Positions 42,891-53,053 of a stretch of DNA of 64,000 nt are shown here, in pieces. The position numbers and the translations under genes are program-made. Origin of the DNA: Hygrocybe punicea. Taxonomy: Eukaryota; Basidiomycota; Agaricomycetes; Agaricales; Hygrophoraceae. Location: assembly GCA_963556145.1 (NCBI GenBank), contig OY744473.1, forward strand, positions 4,650,001 to 4,714,000, given 5' to 3'. Under the pieces are notes generated by a model that was given only the letters and a program-made list of their open reading frames with translations, was not told the DNA's origin and ran no database searches. How positions within the stretch are numbered: position 1 is the first letter of the stretch; each line of letters starts with the position of its first letter.

Positions 42891-43607
42891 TATTAAAAAC
42901 CCATGAACAACAAGAAGGTACCTGAACAAAGTCAACTCCGGTAATTCTTGGTGAAACAAACATTCACATAACACCATACCATCACCACCATGCAACACTA
43001 ACACCACTGAGGAAGGCCAATGCGGGGTCAACTCGGCCGTCGTCGTGTACAATGCATATGACGCGTCCGGACACCCTCGTGAAGAGGCTCCTATGCCACC
43101 ACCACCACGCATCCGCCGAAAACAACCAAAGTGGCCCAGCCGTCGTCACATGCACAATGCGTATGACACGTGGGGCACCACCACCACCACCACCACCACC
43201 ACCACCACCACCACGCGTCCACCGAAAACGGCCAACGCGGTCAACCCACATCGCATGTACAACGCGTGTGACGCGTCGGGACACCCATGGAGAAGCCCAC
43301 GTGCGGCTCAATGCCGGCGCAGGGTGTGCCAGCACCCCAGCACCCCAATCTCACCTCACAAACAGGCTGGCCATGTCAATTGACATGCGCAGCACTGTTG
43401 CGAGGTCAGAATGGTGCAGGGGCACTGAGCACTAGCGGTCCGCGGTTCAGACTGCATTTGGACCGAAACCGAACCGATGCAAACGGTTTGCATCGGTTTC
43501 GGTCTGGTTTGGGGACTTTGGGTGGAAAACCGGACCATTCGGTTTCCGGTTTGGGCAAAAAGGCCCCAAACCGGACCAAACCGAACTTCCCCAACACTAG
43601 TTTGGAA

Positions 43608-44230
43608 ACTCGTAGACTTACCGGAGGGGAAGCCATCGGAAGCAAGTGGGTTTTCCACCAGAAACGCTATGAGACGGGCGCAATCACTAGGCACAAGGCC
43701 TGGTTAGTAGCCCAGGGGTTCTCACAGAAGCCCGGAGTGGATTTCAGCGAAACCGGAACATTCGCTCCTGTGATGTGGTTTGAGACGTTACAGACATGGC
43801 TCGCATATTCCGCAGTCAAGGATTGGGATATCCAGCAGATGGATATCAAAGGCGCATACCTTAATGGATGGGTGAAGGAGAAGCTGTACATGAAGCAGCC
43901 AGCAGAATTTGAGGATGGAACTGGACAGGTTTGCCGCCTCATATGCCCTATATATGGTCTCAGGCAAGCTGGGAACATATGGAACATGGATTTCAATAAC
44001 ACAATGAAGGAATTTCGTTATACGAGATTGCAGACTGACTACTGCGCGTACTACTATCAGGAAAGTAAGACCTTTTCCATCGTACTCGTATGGGTTGACA
44101 ACCTCACAGCTTACACAAACAACCGAGCAATGAATCAGTGGGTAATCAACCAGATAAAGGAAAAATACACGGTAACGGTCATTGGAAAGCCAACGTTACT
44201 GCTCAGAATCCATATCAAACGAGACCACCA
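43608..44230 (+). pseudogene. Copia reverse transcriptase
   Basis: Resumes after E3 with KWVFHQKRYETGAITRHKA, AQGFSQKPGVDFSET, QQMDIKGAYLNGWVKEKLYM and YGLRQAGNIWN. The catalytic YVDD is replaced by WVDN (VLVWVDNLTAY), removing one of the two essential aspartates. Ends in a stop near 44234 in the post-catalytic region. Confidence 0.85.
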
Positions 44231-45155
44231 ATGACAGAAAGTCACCCTATCACAAAGCTGCTATATCCGGAAGATCCTCGCAAAGGCCGGAATGAAGGAT
44301 GCCAAGCCGGTACCAACCCCGATGGACCAGAACGTGGTCCTATAAATAAATGAAACCGAAACCGATGAGAGCAAGCAGAAATGCACCTCAATTGAGTACG
44401 CGACATGAGTCGGAGAGCTCGTGTATGCTGCGCATGCAACAAGACCCGATATCATGTATGCAACTGTAACTGTTGCGCAATTCACATGGAACCTGTGTCC
44501 GGAACACTGGACAGCACTCAAAAGAATATTCCGCTATCTAAAGGGAACGATGGATTACAAACTAACGTACAGTGGAAAGAACCAACAGACTATGATGGAA
44601 ACTGTTCATTGCGTCGATGCTGATTGGGGATCCAACCCGCACCAGAAATCCATTAGCGGATATGTGTTCACAATTGCAGGGGGAGCCGTAGCTTGGAGCT
44701 TGAAGAAGCAAAGCATGGTTGCGTTGTCAACAGCCGAAGCGGAATATGTCACCGCTACTCATGCCATGAAGCAGTTAATCTGGCATAGAAACTTATTGAA
44801 GGAATTGGACCTATGGTCAGATGAAACTTCGATTTTATGATCCGACAATCAGGCCGCGATTGCTATATCGCACAACCTGGAATTCCATGTGCAGACGAAG
44901 CACATAGATATCAATCTACATTTCCTACAAGATCACGTCATGTCTGGTATCCTCAAAGTCACATATATTCCTTCCGAAGAAAATCTAGCGGACATATTTA
45001 CAAAAGGGTTACCTTGCCCGCTTCACGCAAAGTTCACAGCCGAACTTGGTCTATTGACTGGAGAGGAACTGGAAAGAGCGGAACACATAATGGAATACAT
45101 GGACAATGTTTACCGCGACCTGGAACGAGTCGAAGAGTATTTGACCAAGGGGGAG
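44231..45155 (+). pseudogene. Copia RNase H and C-terminus
   Basis: After scattered stops and a frame change the RNase H follows: VDADWGSNPHQKSISGYVFT, AWSLKKQSMVALSTAEAEYV, SDNQAAIAIS (after a frame break at about 44838) and HIDINLHFLQDHV, ending with ENLADIFTKGLP near the 3' LTR. A polypurine tract AAGGGGGAG at 45147-45155 abuts the LTR. Confidence 0.8.
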
Positions 45156-45399
45156 TGTTGGGAATAGTGGCCGAATAGTTGCAGAAAGGATTAGTAATCC
45201 GTATCACGTGACTCCGGAACTCAGACCCACCTGTCCAATGAATAATGCTGAAGTGCAGCATGTATTCTACTCACCACAGGAAACTTCTAGTAGATTTAGC
45301 TAGTAGTATAAAAGCCCTCTGAGAGAGAGGCAAATGTAATTCAAATTCCACATAAAATATCTTAGCGGTCAACAACCACTGCAACTATATATTCCAATA
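45156..45399 (+). repeat. Copia 3' LTR
   Basis: 244 bp from TGTTGGGAATAG to TATTCCAATA; the end is CCAATA rather than the expected CCAACA in both LTRs. Same TATA region as the 5' LTR. Confidence 0.9.
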
Positions 45400-46449
45400 T
45401 CATGGTCTACTACTAGGTCAGCTCAGATTCTGAGTTACAGGCACTAGAGCTGCTGGATGACAGATGGGAGGAGGGGAAGGTTATGGATGTTCTGGGTACA
45501 ATGAGTGGAGTTTTGATCGGCCAGAGAGCACTCTGGAGGTCGTAGGCTATCAGGTTGGTGGTAATATCATGGAAGCTTGTTCTAAACCATTTCAAATGGT
45601 AGATCTCAGTCAGGTGGCAGTAGTAATACAACCTTGCCATCATTTGTGACTTGTCATTGTCATTCTCAGACACCACCTATCATCATTTGGGTCTCGGCAT
45701 TGCTCTCCATGTCTTTAGAAACCATGTGAATCCCATGCATAAATGTAAATTGAAGACAGGATCTCCCTAGTCCGATGCTGCCCCAATTCTTGTTAGGATC
45801 TGCTGCCTGTGTGAGGCATTTTACTGCTATTCCTCTGCTCTTCTCTTTCCTTGCCATCATTGGCTGCCCCTTTCCTCATCCACTTCTCTCCTTCTTGCTC
45901 ATGCCTGGCAACTGGCATTGGCGTTGGCGGTAAAACTCTTGGCGTGTCCAGTGACACTTGCATTCAGTGCAGCTCACAATACTGATCTATTACTGTAGAT
46001 AAATGACATGTAGATAAATTTCTGGGCCATACAACAAAGAAGTACTTGCATTCGAAGAATATAATGCATAAGTTACACATGACTGGAAGCAAACCATTCT
46101 CCTTTGCAGCACAAAGGATATACAAGCTTCCATGATATTACCACCAACCTGATAGCCTACAACCTCCAGAGTGCTCTCTGGCCCGTCAAAACTCCACTCA
46201 TTGTACCCAGAACATCCATAACCTTCCCCTCCTCCCATTTGTCATCCAGCAGCTCTAGTGCCTGTAACTCGGAATCTGAGCTGACCTAGTAGTAGACCAT
46301 GATATAGGGAAGCTAAATGTACTTTTTGGCAAGTGGAAGGATGGCTGTAGGACACTGGAGCGATTTCTTTTCTTTTACTGAATTTTTCGATTTGTTTTAT
46401 TTATTTGCACTCAAATTGAAACGCCAAGCAAGGTTTTCAAAAATGGTTG
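45400..46449. other. Right interior of M2: inverted arms and loop
   Basis: 45400-45583 and about 46118-46305 are inverted copies. The loop (45584-46117) has no recognisable gene; a minus-strand frame of 64 codons at 45666-45860 has no known motif. Confidence 0.6.
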
Positions 46450-47186
46450 TAGAAAATTTTTGAGTGCTGTATTTTATATCTCATGAAATACTGCATGGAT
46501 TGGGAAAGTTGTACTGTGTTTTAAGGGCTATCTACTCCTGTAATTACATTTAGAAAATATTTAATGTGTGGTGAGTTGTGGATGAAACAAAAGGTAAACT
46601 AGTACTTTGTGACACCCCAAATGATATTGTCAAGTAATGCTATCAAATGAACTCCTATGAAGAAGATTGTAGAGAGAAAGTTGTTCATTTTGTCAAGGGC
46701 TAGAAGTGCATATACCGTGTTTTTTATTATTTTTTGTTCTTTGAGCCAATATTTATGACTTTTGTAGTTATGATCTCAATGCAGACAAGCATAGTAATGA
46801 TGTAATATTGGCTCAAAGAACAAAAAATAATAAAAAACACGGTATATGCACTTCTAGCCCTTGACAAAATGAACAACTTTCTCTCTACAATCTTCTTCAT
46901 AGGAGTTCATTTGATAGCATTACTTGACAATATCATTTGGGGTGTCACAAAGTACTGGTTTACCTTTTGTTTCATCCACAACTCACCACACATTAAATAT
47001 TTTCTAAATATAATTACAGGAGTAGATAGCCCTTAAGACATAGTACAACTTTCCCTCTATAATCATCTCAATTCATGCAGTATTTCATGAGATATAAAAT
47101 ACAGCACTCAAAATCTTTCTAAGTCACCATTTTTCTAAACTATCAAAAAAATACAAAAAGTCTCAAGAATTTCAAAAATGGCTGTA

Positions 47187-47470
47187 ATTTTACTGACAGC
47201 TGTTTTTGAAATCCTTGAGATCCCTGCAGACTTTGAACAGTTTAGGAAGTTGAGAACTTAGCCAGATTTTTGTGCCACACTCTCTCATGCACCATAAAAT
47301 CAGTGCTGATGTCAAATGTGTGGTGATACAACTCCATGAGTGTGATTTGCTTGATCTCAGTGACATCCTTCTCTGCTGTAACATGTCCTGAGCCATGTTC
47401 TACCGCAACCTCAAGCTCTGGAGGACCACAGGAGATGTTGTCAAGCCAACTCGGAATCTAGTTGGTTGAC
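47187..47470 (-). pseudogene. Short coding fragment of unknown function next to M1
   Basis: A minus-strand frame over about 47235-47465 reads like coding DNA (PPELEVAVEHGSGHV, then LMELYHHTFDISTDFMVHER). It ends before the M1 terminus. The start is not identifiable. Near 47200 a second TIR-like sequence (CAGCTGTTTTTGAAATCC) suggests another damaged element end here. Confidence 0.3.
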
Positions 47471-47631
47471 TGTGCAACCTCAATTTCAGTGATGTACAAT
47501 AAGGGCCATCAAGCTCTTCCTGCTAGGGCCCTGCTCAACTTCCTGCTGGGTCCTTCTGATGACCAATACATGTCACATTCCAAACCTACTTAGTTAATCA
47601 ATCGCTGCTCGTTTTTGGAACACCAGCCATC

Positions 47632-47912
47632 ATGATGGGCAAGATACGACGTCGAAAGCTTCCAGTAGCCTTGTCTACTCCTCCCTCACTTTCCAGGGTT
47701 AAACAATGGATGGCCAATCCCAGTGAAGGGCCACTGCTTGCCCACGGTCACAGCCTGGACAAGTCTGCTTCTGTCATCGACATCAGCAACACCACTGTCC
47801 AATGGGAGGGGAAACACTCACATCGTACAGATCACCTCATTGCCTGGCTCTGTGAAAATCCACACAAACATATACTTCTGTTCTCTGACTCTGGTAGCAA
47901 TGCAAAAGCTGC
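47632..47912 (+). pseudogene. Truncated gene with Myb/SANT-like region, cut by E4
   Basis: Starts MMGKIRRRKLPVALSTPPSL and reaches VQWEGKHSHRTDHLIAWLCE with HILLFSDSGSNAKAA, then meets the hAT-like terminus at 47913. The spacing of W, hydrophobic helix (LIAWL) and LFSDS resembles Myb/SANT-like DNA-binding N-termini of fungal transposon-related proteins. The rest is not found downstream. Confidence 0.35.
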
Positions 47913-48484
47913 TAGTGTTGCCGAAGTTCAGTTTGGTCCGGTTCCGACCCTTTTTGGTGGAACCGTGAACCGAACTTCGGGTCTGGTTTGGCGCAGGGCC
48001 AAACCTGGACCCAGACAGCATCGAACCATCTCTCTGCGTTTGGTCTGGGTTCAGACGTGGTCTGAACTCTGGACCGAGGTGGGCTCACCCCATGAGCTCT
48101 GTTCTCCTCGTGAATGGCAGGCATGTATCAATTGATACGGTGCTGCACTTCGCGAGGTAGTTGGGCTGCGGGGGAGCTGTCCGGCACTGCTGCTGCTGCT
48201 GCTGCTGCCACCGCCATTGCAGCTGCTGATGTCGTGGCCATTGCTGCTGTGGCTGCCGTTGCCATTGCCATTGCCATTGCCATTGCCACTGCTGCTGCTG
48301 CTGCCAACATTGCTGTTGTTGCTGCTGCTGCTGCTGGCATTGGATGAGCTGCCGTGGAAATGGGAGTGCAGGCTACACCCATGCTCCCGTTATCCTTCTT
48401 GGTGCCAAATACCTCGTGAATGATGTCCACGCATCAGTTGATGCGTCAGCTCGTGTTCACGAGGTTCCTTGGCATTGGATGGCT
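47913..48484 (+). mobile_element. hAT-like element E4, left part, interrupted by the LINE
   Basis: Terminus TAGTGTTGCCGAAGTTCAG at 47913, with subterminal GGTTCCGACC-like motifs, palindromes GTATCAATTGATAC (48125-48138) and CGCATCAGTTGATGCG (48430-48445), and a CTG/CCATTG microsatellite (48180-48340). The LINE follows at 48485 and E4 resumes at 55118. The right terminus was not found. Confidence 0.7.
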
Positions 48485-49085
48485 TTCTTTTTTTTTTTTT
48501 TTTTGAGTCAATTTTATTGTCCCACAGGGTTGTACCCTATGTCGGACATTACATATGAGCAATGAAGTAAGTAAAAAGCTGGGATCTATCCCAAGAACCT
48601 GCATCTCTGGTTTGCGAATGTGATCACGACAGATTAAGTCCCCCGTGACCCCAGCATTTCCTATGCTGTTTTAGATGCCTGACCTGACTTTTGAGAGTGC
48701 CCAGTGGTACTAGCGAGGGGGTGTTGTGTGAGTGAGTCTAGACCAAATAGGTGCTCGGCTGCCGAGGTGGGCATGCACGAGGAAGATGGGGCCGCAGGGT
48801 GGAGAAGTAAAAAATGTGTTGATGTCTGACGGGGCTTGGGCTAGTCGAAGTGGCCATCAATGGTTTTGGGTGGGCATGGGGCGGCGGCGAGTATCTTGAT
48901 GTGAGCGAGTGTGTGTGGGTGTAAGGTATCGTTGTTGATGGCGGTGGTGCTGTTGAGTGACAAAGTTAGTTATGTGTCGTTCATATTGCGAATGTCACTG
49001 AAGGAGTCTGTCAGTCTGCCTGTACGGTGCACATATTTGATTAGTTCTGATATGCCTTTTGTGTTGTTGAGAAGGTAGGTGAGGG

Positions 49086-52000
49086 ATCAGGCTTGTGTTC
49101 TAAGTGCGTTGGTCATTGAATGACGTGCGTTTCGGTAGAGTGGGCAGTCGAATAAGAAGTGGTATATTGTCTCCTTCGCCTGAGTGCATTTGGGGCAGAT
49201 TTCAGTGTTGGCTTTCTTGATCTTATGTAGGTAGGCATTGAGTGGTAAGTGTCCGGTACAGAGCTGTGTGATTAGGCTAGTCTGGGAGCGTGTTAGGTTA
49301 GATGTGGTTTTTATGAATTTTTTGAGGGGAAAGTTGGGATCAATTCATGTGAATCGTATGTATCATGGCGAATGTTGCCAAGCGTCTCTCCATTGTGTGA
49401 TTAGTTGTTTCTCGTATGTTTGTTTGAGAGCGGAGGCGTTGGATGGTAGGGAATCAAGTCGTAGAGAGTGGGGTAAGGCATGTTGTGGACTGGTGAGTCC
49501 CCTCGCTGCTGATTTCGCTTCTGTGTCGGCTCGTTCATTTCCGGCAATGCCGCTGTGACTTGATATCCATTTGATGGTGATGGCGAGTAAGTGGTTGGTG
49601 TCAGCGAGTCGTTGGGCCACCTTGTGGAAGATGTCTAGAGTGTGTTGGCCGGACTTGGTATTTGTTTTGGTGGAAGTTAGTGCGCGTATAGTGGATTGGC
49701 AGTCAATATAAATGGAAACGTCACGTAAGAGCGTTTCGTGGCTCAGTAGGTGTAGAGCGAGAGTGCCTGCTATGTTTTCTGCCTCAACGTTGTAGTGGGA
49801 ATCGCTAGATCCTAGATGGTATCGGAGTGTTTTTACTTGTGTGTGGCCAAGGACGGCTGCGGCGCCTACCCCGCCTTCGAGTGTGGAGCTGTCGGAATAT
49901 ATCTTTATGTCTGCTTTGTCATTGTTGTGCTGTTCGATGGATCCTTCCCTGGTGTCGGGTATGGTGGTGCGGAAGGGGGGGGAGTGATGTGTAAGTGCAT
50001 TGGTCATATGGGTTCTATGCTGTCTGGGTCGATGTGGAATAGATGGGTGAGTGTGTGAAGGGGGGATCTGTGTCTGGTGACGAGGTGTTTTGCGCATCGT
50101 CGTAAAGGAGTGTGTAGTGGATGTGAGGCGGGGAGGGATGCCATTCTGACGATTGATCTGTGGCAAATTTTGTGCATTAGTAAGTCAACAGGTAGAAAGT
50201 CGGCGTGGAGGTCAAGCAAGTCATTAGGTGTCGTTCTGAGCGCTCCAGTGATGGGTATGGAGGCTATCCGTTGGGTTTTTGTGAGTTCACGCATCGCTCT
50301 GACCGAGCCCTTTCTATTGGTGCCGTCCGCTGTTTTGTGGACTGGTGTGTACCATACGTCAGCGGCGTAGGTCATTTTTGGGATTGCGATGGCCGTGTAT
50401 AGCCGGCACATTAGCCTTTTGGGGATGCCTGATTTCAGCCGTGCTAGCTTGCGGAATAGGTGGATCCATTTAGTAGTTTTGGCGATTGCGTTTTCTCGTT
50501 GTTCGTGCCATCGGAGATGCTGGTCCATGATGATGCCGAGGAATCGGTGTGTTTTGACGGTGTAGTAGGGACTAGGGGTCCCTACTGGTGCCTCAGTGGT
50601 CCCGGGGTGGTGTGACAAGCTGAAGTCTCATATCCTATCTAAGACATCATGTAATCCTATGGAACGATCACGTGATCTACTAGTAGTAGTGGGGCACTAC
50701 CCACTACTACAATGGGCTTGATAGTGGTATTATTTAGTGTGAGCCAGGGTCTCATTATATTGCTGCACTGTGAGAAGTCTATCAGCGAAAATTTACTGGT
50801 TTCAAATTTAGAGTTGTGGTCCTTAGACCAGTCGTAGGCTCCGTTTTGTTTCGTCATGATGTTTTTGATGAGTCTGTTGGTTTCCGTGAAATCTCTGCCT
50901 TCTACGTATATGGCGGCGTCGTCTACAAATGCTACCACGAGTTCGCATTTGCCTGTGGGTACGTCGAGTAGGTCAGCATTGTAGAATAGATATATGATCA
51001 TGGATATTGGGTCGCCTTGACCAATGCCGTTTATTAAATGTATTGGATTGGAGGTGTAGTCATCGAAGGTGAGGCGGGTTGTGCAACCCGTCAGTATATT
51101 GCTTATGAAGCGGATAAGAGGTTCGGGGATGCGTCTTTTTCTCATGTTGTGGAGTAGCCGTTCCGTGACTGCATTCGGGAATGCTCCTTCGATGTCCAGA
51201 AAGAGAATTGCTGCTACCCTTTTGTTCCGCCAGGCATGTTTGATTCGATGTACTAGGACGTGCATAGAATCAGTGGTGGTCCATCCAGGTTGACCGCCGA
51301 AGTGGTAAGAGGGTAGGAGTTGGTGATCTTCGACCATGGACGTTATGGTTTCTGTAACAATAGATGTTAGTAATTTCGGGATGGTATTAAGCAGAACTAT
51401 GGGGCGATAGGCTTTGGGGATGTCATATCTCGGTTTATCTGGTTTGCGCAGCGCGCTGGTGATGGAGTCTTTCCAGGGAGCGTAGTAGATGTTTAGAGTG
51501 AGGATAGCATTGAAGATGTTGTATAGGTGGTCCAAGATGAGTGCCGTACATTCTTTGAGTACGATGTTTGGGATGCCGTCCGGGCCCGGGGCATTGTATG
51601 GGTGCACTTTGGTGAGGTGTTTTGTAATGAGGTCTTTGGAGATGTTTGCAGTGTAGGGGATGCGGGTTGGGTATTCATAGTTTGGAGGGACTGAGGAGTG
51701 TTCGGGCGGGGGGGGAAAGAAGGAGTTGGCGATAGCCTGGCTCTTGGCTTCATTCGAAGTTGCGTATGTCTTGTGGCCGTCCAGGTGGGTTATTTCCAAG
51801 GTGGGGATGGAACTCTTGCCGCCATCTCCTCTAGGGTTGTCACTGATAGGGTTGGACGCGCACTTGTTGATCGTCCAGAGGTTGTTATCGTTCGCTTTGT
51901 CGAGGAATGCTAACCAGTGTTTTTCCTTGGCTTTGAGTATTTCGTTGCCATATAGGTTATGTGCCATTCTGTGCTGATTGTGACTGGGGTGGGTAGTGTC

Positions 52001-53053
52001 TAGATGGTACTTGTAGGATAGTCGACTTAGTCTGTTATTGTCTCGTTTGAGTTGGTTTAGTTGGGGCGTCCACCATCGTTTTGAGTGTGGGCAGGGTGTC
52101 GAGATGGGGACGATGGCTTTAATTGTCAATTGTAGAGCGATGGTTAGCGTGGATATGGTGTTGTCCAGTTGTTGTTGGGAGATGATGGGGGTTGTCGGGG
52201 GGAGTTGTCGTAGTTGGGTGTCCAGGTGGATGCGAAATTCGTCCCAGTTTGTATTGCGAAAGTTTCGTGAGGATTTGTCAGGTTTTAAGTGTGGGGTTAA
52301 GGCGATGGACGTGGATATTGGAATGTGGTCAGTACCGGTTGGGCGTAGTTCCGGTTTGGTATTGCAGGAAAGTATGAGGTTGCTTGTTTTGGTGGTGCAG
52401 AACACGTTATCTGTTCTGGTCCAGTTTTTTGTTACCATCGATTCGAGGGTGGGGAGGTTTTTTGGTAGTGCCATTACCATGTCGCAATCGGCTGTAGCTT
52501 TGATTAGTATTCTTGCCTGGGCTAGGGTGTTGGCGGTGAATAGGTGGCGGTTGCGCTCTTCGTCCCATAGTGGGTGGTGCCTGTTGAAATCACCGCACCA
52601 TAGCATATGGTCTGTGTCCCAGTGGTGAAGTGTCACTTTGTGGGCTTGAGTGAATAAACGGAGGGTGTCGAGGGTGTCGGAGTGGTGGCAGTCATTGTAA
52701 ATATTGAAAATAGAGAAGTTACCTGTTGGGCATTTGATTCAGATCGCCGTGAGGTCGTTGGAGCTGTGGATTTTTATTTGTTCCCAATAGTTAGTGTTGA
52801 GTTTGACGTTGACGAAAATTACTGATTGGGTGGGTGCTTCGGAGGTGTGGTGGTCGGATGGGTATATAACTCTCCAGTTGTGCATGGCTTTCGTGTTGCC
52901 GTAGAAGTCGAAGTATGGTTCCTGTATCAGGAGGATATCGCATTTAGTGTGGATTAGCGAATTTATGAGGTCCCATTGAGCTTTGGTGGATTTGTTGAGG
53001 TTTATTTGCCAAACGTTTAGCTGTGTCGGTTGTATGTGCGGTTGTTCAGGCAT
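49086..53053 (-). pseudogene. LINE ORF2: endonuclease, reverse transcriptase, RNase H
   Basis: Starts MPEQPHIQPTQLNVWQINLN. Endonuclease motifs are ILLIQEPYFDF and LWCGDFNRHHPLWDEE. RT has YRPIVLLNTIPKL, FLDIEGAFPNAV, NGIGQGDPISM and the catalytic AFVDDAAIYVEG. A connection region (50004-50618) and RNase H (49363-50166: IYSDSSTLEGG, EAENIAG, IDCQSTIRAL, HSGIAGNERAD) lie in successive different frames. The C-terminal CPKC-x7-H motif (KANTEICPKCTQAKETIYHF) is near 49150-49220. Defects: TGA at about 52737 and 49363 (CGA context), another at 49086-49088, frame changes near 50640 and 50100, and an apparent short foreign insert at about 50625-50720. Confidence 0.85.

Larger units (their letters stand above)
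40908..43599. mobile_element. hAT-like non-autonomous element E3 in copia, 8-bp TSD
   Basis: 2692 bp. Ends TAGTGTTGGGGAAGTTTGG and (reverse complement) TAGTGTTGGGGAAGTTCGG; the exact 8-bp duplication GTTTGGAA lies at 40900-40907 and 43600-43607. It carries subterminal GGTTTCGGTT-type motifs, an intron-like GTATGT...TATAG segment (about 41513-41555), CCA/ACC microsatellites, an LTR-like insertion at 41569-42890 and a CATGTCAATTGACATG palindrome at 43372-43387. Confidence 0.9.
35281..45399 (+). mobile_element. Ty1/copia LTR retrotransposon, defective, split by three later insertions
   Basis: 5' LTR 35281-35524 (missing the initial TG), primer-binding site, gag-pol fragments, polypurine tract, 3' LTR 45156-45399. 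Without the insertions at 36763-38414, 39615-40389 and 40908-43599 (and their duplications) the element is about 5.0 kb, normal for copia. The domain order gag, protease, integrase, RT, RNase H defines the copia superfamily. The right flank is TCATG; the left flank has been lost at the YR2 junction, so the 5-bp duplication cannot be confirmed. Confidence 0.85.
30039..46449. mobile_element. TA-flanked inverted-repeat element M2, inserted in M1
   Basis: Ends CAACCGTTTTCAAAAACC (30039) and GGTTTTCAAAAATGGTTG (to 46449), each next to a TA (30037-30038 and 46450-46451). The first ~85 bp at the left is repeated inverted at 46365-46449. On the right side, 45400-45583 is also repeated inverted at about 46118-46305, so M2 was a hairpin with arms over 300 bp and a loop at about 45584-46117. 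YR2 and the copia element lie within the left arm. No transposase was recognised in the loop. Confidence 0.7.
29983..47184. mobile_element. Outer Tc1/mariner-type hairpin element M1 (host of the whole nest)
   Basis: The left part is 29983-30036 and the right part 46452-47184; everything between is later insertion. Ends read TA|CAGCCGTTTTTGAAATTCTT and ...TTCAAAAATGGCTG|TA, giving a TA target duplication (29981-29982 and 47185-47186). Removing the insert leaves about 790 bp forming one long hairpin whose arms meet near 46780. The left-arm sequence across the M2 insertion site (GACTTAGAAA-like) is confirmed by the uninterrupted right arm near 47105-47130. No transposase is present. The interior resembles the 775-bp hairpin at 39615-40389. 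Confidence 0.75.

Noticed and set aside
48483..48504. Poly-T run as a transcription terminator
   Set aside because: It is the poly(A) tail of the minus-strand LINE, flanked by the target duplication.
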